NCBI GenBank assembly: GCA_900555495.1
Contig: USLD01000066.1
Location: 1-7,406 of the forward strand
Direction: 5' to 3'
DNA length: 7,406 nt
Source of the DNA: an uncultured Slackia sp.
Lineage (GTDB): Bacteria > Actinomycetota > Coriobacteriia > Coriobacteriales > Eggerthellaceae
A model generated the notes under the pieces. That model had not been told where the DNA came from and did not search any database. It was given only the letters and a program-made list of their open reading frames with translations. Positions 1 to 5,320 of the stretch are shown here, piece after piece. The first letter of the stretch is position 1, and each line of letters opens with the position of its first letter. The translations under genes and the position numbers were made by a program.

Positions 1-283
1 CCATGTCGGCGCAGGCATCATCGGCGGTCATGAAGAGCTCGTCGACGCCGCGGGCGAGGACGTTCTTCTTCAGCTTGGAGTCGTCGATCTTCTTGTCGCC
101 CACGGTGACGCCAACGACAGAAGAGCCCTCGTTGGCAGCAGCGAGCTGAGCAGCGGCCTCCATAGCGTTCAGATCGTAGGTGGAAACGATCTTATGCGCC
201 TTGGAGAAATCGAGGCTGCCGTCGCCGGACACCTGGATGTCCTGATCGTCAGGGACGACCTTGAAAGAAACAACGATTTTCAT
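1..283 (-). CDS. fixA: Electron transfer flavoprotein beta subunit, FixA-like (3' end outside window)
   Basis: Only the N-terminal 94 residues are present; the gene runs off the left edge. The start ATG at 283-281 follows a purine-rich ribosome binding site (GAAAGGAAAGG) on the minus strand. The protein opens MKIVVSFKVVPDDQDIQV and then carries SLDFSKA, a YDLNAMEAA stretch, VTVGDKK, and a lysine-rich segment leading to LARGVDEL. I recognise this order from the ETF beta/FixA family: an MKI start, LDFSKA, YDLNA(I/M)EA and a SRGPDEL-like motif. FixA pairs with FixB (ETF alpha) to make an FAD/AMP-binding heterodimer that carries electrons between flavin dehydrogenases and quinone- or ferredoxin-linked partners in the cytoplasm. 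The partner gene would be expected further left. Codons look like those of a well-expressed gene, with more T-ending codons than hyd. The ETF beta call is strong; FixA rather than another ETF paralogue is my reading of the N-terminus. Confidence 0.85.
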   Translation of the reverse strand, partial: MKIVVSFKVVPDDQDIQVSGDGSLDFSKAHKIVSTYDLNAMEAAAQLAAANEGSSVVGVTVGDKKIDDSKLKKNVLARGVDELFMTADDACADM

Positions 284-671
284 CCTGTACCTTTCCTTTC
301 TCATTTCTTATAGAACCGATTCGATTCCATTTAAGCATGTTTCGTGCCAGCGCTCGCCGCCATTGCGAGAAGCTATCGCGCCGTGCTGCGGGGCTCGAAA
401 ACGAACGACGCCATTATGCGACGCTTTCAGAACCCGATTCATCCCGCAAACACCGTGAAACGCCATTTACTCAATTTCATGTGATGTCTACTATGCTTCT
501 GACATGGGGTTTTACAAAATGGGATTTCGGTGTCTTTCTTGCCTTTCCGTGCCCTGAAGGCCTTTTAAGAAAGCTTTCGGCCGCATTCGGGAGCGGCCTC
601 GCCATCCTTTGAGGCGAACCGAAGGCCTTAGACGAGGCATCGGGAAATCGACACGGACCGGATGCCGTGAC
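284..671. other. Non-coding spacer between hydA terminator and fixA, rich in short dyads
   Basis: No convincing gene is present on either strand: the open frames here lack ribosome binding sites and resemble no protein I know. The left part, 284-335, holds the fixA ribosome binding site and a possible promoter. The middle, 336-540, has AT-richer patches but no clear motif. The right part, 557-629, is dense in inverted repeats. AAGGCCTT occurs at 557-564 and 622-629 and is itself palindromic. GAAAGCTTTC lies at 569-578, GGCCGC/GCGGCC pair at 579-584 and 593-598, and TCGCC/GGCGA pair at 599-603 and 613-617. None of these stems is followed by a T tract on either strand, so they do not look like ordinary intrinsic terminators. 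The function is unknown. Confidence 0.5.
307..335 (-). promoter_or_regulatory. Possible sigma70-type promoter for fixA
   Basis: On the minus strand TATAAG (312-307; five of six matches to TATAAT) lies 17 nt after CTTAAA (335-330; three of six matches to TTGACA). Transcription would begin near 300, leaving a short leader that consists mostly of the fixA ribosome binding site. The spacing is ideal and the sequence is locally AT-rich, but the -35 is weak and nothing but sequence supports it. Confidence 0.35.
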
Positions 672-704
672 AAAAGAGGACGACAGAAATATTCTGCCGT
701 CCTC
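672..704 (-). terminator. Intrinsic terminator of the hyd cluster
   Basis: On the minus strand GAGGACGGCAGAA (704-692) pairs with TTCTGTCGTCCTC (688-676) across a 3-nt loop. This makes a 13-bp stem with a single G-U pair. TTTT (675-672) follows at once. It sits 29 nt after the hydA stop codon. The other strand has no T tract, so termination is one-directional. Confidence 0.9.
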
Positions 705-733
705 GAAAATACGATAGAAGGATGTCGCGATGC

Positions 734-2014
734 CTAGTGGACCGAACAAGAAAGACACGGATCGTAGGCGCGCACGAGCTTTTCGATTTCAAGACGAAGC
801 GTAGGCTCGTCGGCGCCCTGCGCCGTCAAAAGCTCGGCGACCTGACGGATGTTTTTCTCAGTGTCGCTGAGATTATGGACCGTCGGCGTGATGATATTCG
901 CCTTGAGCACGCGGCCCTGCTCGTCGAATTCAAGATCGTGCACGAGCGTTCCGCGCGGCGCCTCGGTCATAGCCACGCCGCGGCCGGCGCGCGGCTCGAA
1001 CGCCACAGGCACGCTGGAACCCTGCATCGAGGCGAGTTCGCGCAGCATGGCCTCGCAGCGCACGCACACGTCGACGAGCTCGACCGCCTGGGCGACGTTG
1101 TTGTCATACGGATTGAGCGCAGGCGGCCTCAGACCCGCCTTCGCCGCCGCCAGGCGCGCCTCACGCGTGAGTTCGCTCCAACTCGTATTGATGCGCGCCA
1201 AGGCGCTCGTCGCGAACGTCTCGCCCGTATCGGCGCGGCGCGAGAAATATGCCGCCGAATGATCGACCTGGTATTCGTCGATCAAGTCGCGGTAGTCGTG
1301 CACGTCGAAGACGCGGCCGTCTTTGACGAAACGCGGGCTTCCCGATGCCACCGCGTAATGACCCTCTTCGTACAGCGCCATGAAATCGCCCCTCGAAGCG
1401 ATATCCGGCACCGAGAAGGCCGCGAACACGTCGACCACATGCTCGGCGAACAGACGCATGGCAGCCAGCCTATCGGCCAACTCGAGATATTCGTCGCGCT
1501 CGATTTCATGGGTGAAGCCGCCCACCACCGCAGTGATCGGGTGGATGGAACGGCCGCCGATCTTCGTGCACAGCTCGTTACCGAGCGCCTTGACGGCCAG
1601 GCCGCCCTCGAAAAGCTCGGGATCCTTCTCCGCGACGGGGAACAGGCTTTCCTCCCCCACGAAATCAGGCGCGGCGAACACGAATAGATGCGACGCGTGG
1701 TTTTGCAGGTAACTTCCGTAGATAAGCAGCTCGCGCAGCATGCGCGTACGCTCGGATACCTCGATTCCGAATGCGTCCTCGATGGCCATGAGGTCGGTCA
1801 CCACGTGGCTCGACGAGCAGATGCCGCAGATACGCGACGCGATATAGCTCACCTTGTCGAAGGAACGCCCCGCCACCATGGATTCGAAGAGGCGGGCGGG
1901 CTCGACGATATTCATGCGCACGTCGCGCACCATGCCGTCTTCGATGGAAACATGCACGTTGCCGTGGCCTTCGACACGAGCGATATGGTGCATGGTCAGC
2001 GTCGTCGCCGTCAT
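734..2014 (-). CDS. hydA: NiFe hydrogenase large (alpha) subunit, group 3b-like, lacking a C-terminal extension
   Basis: This 426-aa subunit carries the NiFe active site, where H2 is split or formed. The N-terminal IARVEGHGN (11-19) is typical of the family. The L1 motif RICGICSSSH (61-70) supplies C63 and C66, and the L2 motif DPCLSCSVH (418-426) supplies C420 and C423; together these bind the Ni and Fe(CN)2CO centre. The start ATG at 2014-2012 overlaps the hydD stop by one base (TAATG) and follows a GAGAGGGG ribosome binding site. The frame stays open upstream into hydD, but that extension matches nothing and is rejected. The protein stops (TAG) directly after the L2 histidine, which is where a maturation protease normally cuts, so it appears to be made in mature form. 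The position as last gene after hydB, hydG and hydD matches NAD(P)-linked (sulf)hydrogenases. The name is not the [FeFe]-hydrogenase HydA. The family is certain; the 3b subgroup is inferred from gene order and partner subunits. Confidence 0.95.
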   Translation of the reverse strand: MTATTLTMHHIARVEGHGNVHVSIEDGMVRDVRMNIVEPARLFESMVAGRSFDKVSYIASRICGICSSSHVVTDLMAIEDAFGIEVSERTRMLRELLIYGSYLQNHASHLFVFAAPDFVGEESLFPVAEKDPELFEGGLAVKALGNELCTKIGGRSIHPITAVVGGFTHEIERDEYLELADRLAAMRLFAEHVVDVFAAFSVPDIASRGDFMALYEEGHYAVASGSPRFVKDGRVFDVHDYRDLIDEYQVDHSAAYFSRRADTGETFATSALARINTSWSELTREARLAAAKAGLRPPALNPYDNNVAQAVELVDVCVRCEAMLRELASMQGSSVPVAFEPRAGRGVAMTEAPRGTLVHDLEFDEQGRVLKANIITPTVHNLSDTEKNIRQVAELLTAQGADEPTLRLEIEKLVRAYDPCLSCSVH

Positions 2015-2796
2015 TATTTCCCCTCTCGCAGCATCGGGTTCGTCTGATTGAACAGCTCGAGCGTCTCGTCGAAATCGGATACGCTCATGCCCATCGCTTC
2101 GACCATAGCGCGCGCGGCAGGCAGGTTGGCGTGCGGCGACAGGCCGCGGCACCCGTTGCATTCGCGGCCCAGGTTCACGCACTTCGCACCACATCCGGCC
2201 AACGTGACCAAACCGAGACACTGCTTGCCCTGGCGCCACAGGCAACCGCCTTCGTTGCGCTTGCAGCTGCCGCACATGGTGTCGGTCAAATCAAGAGCAT
2301 TGCTGCCGTAGAGCGCACGTTCGAGCACGCGGATGAAGTCGGCCGTATCGATCGGACACGAACGCACCTCGAAATCGACGTCGACCACCGAGGATACGCT
2401 GCACGGGGCGCAGGTTTCGCCGCATGCCTCGGGCACATCGGCCCCATAGACTGCGTCGTAGCGGGGCGCAAGGCCCTTCGCCGCCATGCCAGGAATGCCG
2501 CCCGTGACGGCGCAGGCGCCGATCGCAATGAGCGTACGGGCGCGCTCGCGCCACTGCTGCACGCAGCGCCTGCTCTCCTCCGTGGTCACGGCGCCCTCGA
2601 TCACCACCACGTCCACGTCGCCCTCGGGTTCGGGCGCGCTCGAGGCGAGCTGCCAGTAGCGCAAGTCGACCTGGCCCAGGACATCGAGCAGGTGAGCTTC
2701 GTCATTGGTGATTTGCAATTGGCAGCCGAAGCAGCTCGCAAGCCCCACGATGACCACGCGAGGCGGCATGCCGGCCGTATTGTTCGAGCAAGCCAT
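2014..2796 (-). CDS. hydD: NiFe hydrogenase small (delta) subunit, predicted to hold three FeS clusters
   Basis: This 260-aa subunit relays electrons between the NiFe site of HydA and the flavin module. The proximal 4Fe-4S ligands are visible as C22 and C25 in ASCFGCQ, C95 in IGACAVTGGIPG, and C147 in RSCPID. A C-terminal block adds C175, C178, C185, C193, C202, C206, C213 and C216, enough for two more 4Fe-4S clusters, as known for this subunit type. There is no signal peptide, twin-arginine motif or membrane segment, so the enzyme is cytoplasmic. The start ATG at 2796-2794 comes one base after the hydG stop. The ribosome binding site is modest (AGGGG about 10 nt upstream), which suggests translational coupling. 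The stop overlaps the hydA start. An oddity is three additional cysteines, C125, C129 and C132 (CGETCAPC), between the third and fourth proximal ligands. The family call is very firm. Confidence 0.94.
   Translation of the reverse strand: MACSNNTAGMPPRVVIVGLASCFGCQLQITNDEAHLLDVLGQVDLRYWQLASSAPEPEGDVDVVVIEGAVTTEESRRCVQQWRERARTLIAIGACAVTGGIPGMAAKGLAPRYDAVYGADVPEACGETCAPCSVSSVVDVDFEVRSCPIDTADFIRVLERALYGSNALDLTDTMCGSCKRNEGGCLWRQGKQCLGLVTLAGCGAKCVNLGRECNGCRGLSPHANLPAARAMVEAMGMSVSDFDETLELFNQTNPMLREGK
2020..2027 (-). promoter_or_regulatory. Ribosome binding site that fixes the hydA start
   Basis: GAGAGGGG on the minus strand ends 5 nt before the ATG at 2014-2012, inside the last codons of hydD. Together with the TAATG stop/start overlap, it places the hydA start here and not at the in-frame starts further upstream. 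Confidence 0.75.
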
Positions 2797-2797
2797 G

Positions 2798-3712
2798 TTA
2801 CATCGACCCCTGGATATTCTTCGCTTCCCAATAATTGAACACCGGACCGTCGATGCACACGTACTGGTGACCGACCTGGCAGTGGCCGCATTTGCCCATA
2901 CCGCACTTCATATGACGCTCGAAGCTCATGTAAATGCGGTCGTAGGGAATGCCCTTCTTGCGCATCTCTTCGACGACGAAGCGATACATCACAGGAGGGC
3001 CGCACAGCACGCCGTAGGTGTTCTCGGCATCCACCTCGAGATTCTCGAAAGGCTTGGTGACCAGGCCGACCTCGCCGTCCCAGCCCTCTTCGTAATTGTC
3101 GACGGTGAGATGCAAGTCGAAATCGTTGCGATGCTTCCACATTTCGAACTGATGGCGGAACATCACTTCACGCGGGTTCTTCGATCCGTAGATGATCGTG
3201 ACCTTTCCGAAGGCGTGACGCTCGTCGTGAATGTAATTGATGAGCGACTTCAACGGCGCGATGCCCAAGCCGCCCGCCACGAGCAGGATGTCGTGGCCCT
3301 TCATCTCCTCAAAGGGGAATCCACGGCCGAAAGGCCCGCGAATGCCGACCACGTCGCCGCATTGCATGGTATGCAATACTTCGGTGAAGCGACCGGCGCG
3401 GCGCACGCACAGCTCGATGAATCCCTGTTTGGACGGCGCGGAGGAAATGGAGATGGGCGCCTCGCCCACGCCGAAGATGGAAAGCTCGACGAATTGGCCG
3501 GGGTCCTGATGAAACGCCGAGCGGATGCGCTCGTCGATCAGGCGGAATTCGAAAAGCTTTTCGGTGGCGGTCAGGTCGGTGATCGACGTGATGCGGGCGG
3601 GCCAGGGACGGTACGGGTTTTCCGCCATCAACTCGGCGCCCGTTTTGACATGGTCGGCGCTGCCGAGACGCGACACCTGGACCGACGTCGTATGCGCATG
3701 GCTATTCGGCAT
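2798..3712 (-). CDS. hydG: NAD(P)/FAD-binding (gamma) subunit of the group 3b-like hydrogenase
   Basis: This 304-aa flavoprotein exchanges electrons with NAD(P)(H). It has a ferredoxin-reductase fold like PyrK and AsrB. The FAD domain spans about 33-135, with PGQFVELSIFGVGEAPISIS at 71-90. The nucleotide domain follows, with GGLGIAPLKS (147-156) and CGPPVMY (237-243). The C-terminal motif C270-x4-C275-x2-C278-x7-C286, in KCGMGKCGHCQVGHQYVC, binds a 2Fe-2S cluster. I recall very similar motifs in the Pyrococcus sulfhydrogenase gamma subunit. The start ATG at 3712 overlaps the hydB end by 11 nt and has AAGGAGG six bases upstream. This gives about 29 mostly polar residues before the conserved region begins near ENPYRPWPARI; the alternative M29 has no comparable support. 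The stop is one base before hydD. The gene is unrelated to the radical-SAM maturase also called HydG. Preference for NADP over NAD cannot be judged by eye. Confidence 0.93.
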   Translation of the reverse strand: MPNSHAHTTSVQVSRLGSADHVKTGAELMAENPYRPWPARITSITDLTATEKLFEFRLIDERIRSAFHQDPGQFVELSIFGVGEAPISISSAPSKQGFIELCVRRAGRFTEVLHTMQCGDVVGIRGPFGRGFPFEEMKGHDILLVAGGLGIAPLKSLINYIHDERHAFGKVTIIYGSKNPREVMFRHQFEMWKHRNDFDLHLTVDNYEEGWDGEVGLVTKPFENLEVDAENTYGVLCGPPVMYRFVVEEMRKKGIPYDRIYMSFERHMKCGMGKCGHCQVGHQYVCIDGPVFNYWEAKNIQGSM

Positions 3713-4766
3713 CGTTTGCCTCCTTGGTCGTCACGGCCGACGAACGGGTCTTTTCAGCGAAGAACTTGAAGACCTCGATAGGATTGATATTGGTCTTGCA
3801 GGCGCGTACGCAACGGCCGCAGCCCACGCACAGCATGGTGCCGTGCTTCATCTTGAAGCCGTTGAGCTTGTGATACATGCGATGGCGCACGCGGCCGCGC
3901 TCGTCGGCGCGGAAGTTATGCCCACCTGCCACCTGGGCGAATTCGGGGCTCGTGCAGCAATCCCACGTACGCACGCGCTCGCCGGTCTTGGCGTCGGGAG
4001 CGAGGATGTCTTTGATATCGAAGCACATGCAGGTAGGACACACCGCCGCGCATGCCGTGCAGTTCAGGCAGCGCGAGCCGAGCTCGGCCCAGAAAGGATC
4101 GCGATGGTAGGTGTCCATCAGCATGGCGATGTCTTGCACGTTGGGAATGGACTCGTCGAAAGCGGCAGCACGACGATGGTTGGCCGCGGCAAAGGCGGCG
4201 CGGTCATCATCGGTCGCTTCACGCAAATGCGTGCTTTCTTCGAGAATCTCGGCCGCAGCGACCGAAGAAATGGAGACCCAGTAGCGGTCCCCCAGGTCCT
4301 GCAAGAACAGGTCGTAGCCGCGAGGGGCCTCGTCAGCATCGACCCGATGGCAGAAGCAGCTCGACGTGGGCATGCAGCCGACGCCGACGATCAGGGTCGC
4401 TTCGCGGCGCGCGCGATAATACGGATCGCTGTAGCGCGAATCGAGGAATACGGCATCGAGACGCTCGATCGCATTCAGGTCGCAAGGATGCACGCCGAAA
4501 AGCACACGAGGCTTCACATCGAGCTCGTATTCGATCACGTCGTTTTCGGCCACATCGAATTTGAAAAGCGTTTCCTCGGGAGGGAGGAAGTATTTTTTCG
4601 GCGATGCCATCGTGGTGGGATAATCGAGCACCACGTCGTCGGGGTTTTCGATCACATCGAAAATGTAGCCCTGGCCATGTGCGACCGGGGCTACAAGTTC
4701 GTATGATTCCATGAAAGCTCGGATCAGCGACGGAAGGTCATCGGCATCGATGATTCGGTAGAGCAC
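3702..4766 (-). CDS. hydB: 4Fe-4S dicluster (beta) subunit of the group 3b-like hydrogenase
   Basis: This 354-aa protein is the iron-sulfur partner of HydG and resembles the AsrA subunit of anaerobic sulfite reductase. The N-terminal half, about 1-225, includes FGVHPCDLNAIERLD (90-104) and GCMPTSSCFC (130-139), both seen in this family. The C-terminal half has two ferredoxin motifs: CLNCTACAAVCP (C233, C236, C239, C243) and CVGCGRCVRACK (C313, C316, C319, C323). Between them are C246 and C248 (TCMC) and the pair C270-C271 in TWDCCTSPEF. In characterised sulfhydrogenases this beta-gamma pair supports NAD(P)H and polysulfide chemistry, while alpha-delta handles H2. The start is GTG at 4766-4764, chosen because an AGGAGGAGGA tract lies just upstream; the first ATG is 18 codons later. 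It is the first gene of the hyd cluster, 62 bp after ndk, and overlaps hydG by 11 nt. An AsrA role alone is unlikely given hydD and hydA directly downstream. Confidence 0.92.
   Translation of the reverse strand: MLYRIIDADDLPSLIRAFMESYELVAPVAHGQGYIFDVIENPDDVVLDYPTTMASPKKYFLPPEETLFKFDVAENDVIEYELDVKPRVLFGVHPCDLNAIERLDAVFLDSRYSDPYYRARREATLIVGVGCMPTSSCFCHRVDADEAPRGYDLFLQDLGDRYWVSISSVAAAEILEESTHLREATDDDRAAFAAANHRRAAAFDESIPNVQDIAMLMDTYHRDPFWAELGSRCLNCTACAAVCPTCMCFDIKDILAPDAKTGERVRTWDCCTSPEFAQVAGGHNFRADERGRVRHRMYHKLNGFKMKHGTMLCVGCGRCVRACKTNINPIEVFKFFAEKTRSSAVTTKEANDAE
3719..3725 (-). promoter_or_regulatory. Strong ribosome binding site for hydG
   Basis: AAGGAGG on the minus strand lies within the last codons of hydB and ends 6 nt before the ATG at 3712-3710. 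It decides for the long hydG start over the internal methionine 28 codons later. Confidence 0.85.
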
Positions 4767-4770
4767 GCGC

Positions 4771-4780
4771 TCCTCCTCCT
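4771..4780 (-). promoter_or_regulatory. Ribosome binding site supporting the GTG start of hydB
   Basis: The minus strand reads AGGAGGAGGA from 4780 to 4771, then GCGC, then GTG. This near-ideal site supports the GTG start. No convincing -10/-35 pair was seen in the 62 bp between ndk and hydB. Confidence 0.8.
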
Positions 4781-4828
4781 ATGCAGGGACTCTCGATCGA
4801 TGGCCCCGCCGCATCGCGTTCGGTTTGC

Positions 4829-5236
4829 TTACGCGCCGAAGAACACGCCGATCTCGCGCTCGGCGGACTCGGGGGAATCGGAGCCATGGATGACATTTTC
4901 GTCCATGATGAGACCGAAATCGCCACGAATCGTGCCAGGGGCGGCTTCTGCGGGGTTGGTGGCGCCCATGAGCGTGCGCATCTTCTTGACGGCACCCTCG
5001 CCGGAAACGACCATCTTGACCACGGGACCGCTGGTGATGTACTCGATCAGGCCGTTGTAGAAGGGCTTGCCCTCATGCTCGGCGTAGTTGGCCGCAGCCT
5101 GCTCGGGAGTGACCATGCCGAGCTCCATGCGCTCGATGGTCAGGCCGGAGCGCTCGATGCGAGCGATGATCTCGCCCATGTGACGGTTGCGCACGGCGTC
5201 GGGCTTGAGCATGGAGTAGGTCTTCTCGATTGCCAT
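4829..5236 (-). CDS. ndk: Nucleoside diphosphate kinase
   Basis: This 135-aa enzyme has the normal length for bacterial Ndk, which transfers the gamma phosphate of ATP to other (d)NDPs through a phosphohistidine intermediate. The active-site histidine is H117 in NVIHGSDSPESAEREI (114-129), the family signature. K11 in MLKPDAVRN, R87, R104 in TIRGDFG, and N114 match the nucleotide-binding residues. It starts at ATG 5236-5234 after a purine-rich ribosome binding site (AAAGGAAAA). Upstream, a strong terminator separates it from the TPR gene, so it should have its own promoter within 5237-5290 or rely on read-through. I could not pick a clear promoter there. Downstream, 62 bp with no hairpin-plus-T-tract separates it from hydB, so co-transcription with the hydrogenase genes is plausible. 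No anomalies are visible. Confidence 0.97.
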   Translation of the reverse strand: MAIEKTYSMLKPDAVRNRHMGEIIARIERSGLTIERMELGMVTPEQAAANYAEHEGKPFYNGLIEYITSGPVVKMVVSGEGAVKKMRTLMGATNPAEAAPGTIRGDFGLIMDENVIHGSDSPESAEREIGVFFGA

Positions 5237-5258
5237 ATCTTTTTTCCTTTCTTCGAAC

Positions 5259-5272
5259 CCGCCGGATGGCGG
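5259..5272 (-). promoter_or_regulatory. Small hairpin in the ndk leader
   Basis: On the minus strand CCGCC pairs with GGCGG across ATCC, 22 nt before the ndk start codon. It has no T tract, so it is not a terminator. It may only stabilise the 5' end of the ndk message, or it may be chance in GC-rich DNA. Confidence 0.3.
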
Positions 5273-5290
5273 AATTGGAACCTATGTGAG

Positions 5291-5315
5291 AAAAACGCGC
5301 CGCAGATGCGGCGCG
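5291..5315 (-). terminator. Intrinsic terminator after the TPR gene
   Basis: On the minus strand CGCGCCGCA (5315-5307) pairs with TGCGGCGCG (5304-5296), and TTTTT (5295-5291) follows. The formal loop is 2 nt, so in practice this is an 8-bp stem with a 4-nt loop. It begins 5 nt after the stop codon of the TPR gene and separates that gene from ndk. Confidence 0.92.
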
Positions 5316-5320
5316 CGGGG

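Noticed and set aside
478..506. Possible regulator site with ATGTC and GACAT half-sites
   Set aside because: Five-base arms 12 nt apart do not match a known operator well and are expected by chance.
579..598. GGCCGC/GCGGCC hairpin as a second intrinsic terminator
   Set aside because: The sequence after it on the minus strand is GAAAGCTTTC and on the plus strand TCGCC; neither gives a T tract.
337..612. 91-codon plus-strand open frame in the spacer, and a shorter one at 261-458
   Set aside because: No ribosome binding sites and no protein-like pattern. The shorter one begins inside fixA on the opposite strand.
477..758. 93-codon minus-strand open frame after hydA
   Set aside because: It overlaps the hydA end, crosses the strong terminator, and has no known motifs.
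722..1687. 321-codon open frame on the plus strand opposite hydA
   Set aside because: It lies wholly antisense to a certain hydrogenase gene, has no family resemblance (Arg/His-rich composition) and is explained by GC-biased codons of hydA.
2015..2275. Upstream extension of hydA by 87 codons into hydD
   Set aside because: The extra residues are Arg-rich and unlike hydrogenases. The TAATG overlap and GAGAGGGG site place the start at 2014.
2131..2838. 235-codon plus-strand open frame opposite hydD
   Set aside because: Antisense shadow of hydD; no ribosome binding site or recognisable motif.
2705..3769. 354-codon plus-strand open frame opposite hydG
   Set aside because: Its length is striking, but it mirrors hydG codons, has no recognisable domain and would span three hyd gene junctions.
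3525..4706. 393-codon plus-strand open frame opposite hydB
   Set aside because: Antisense to hydB with low-complexity Ala/Arg/His composition; a composition artefact of GC-rich codons.
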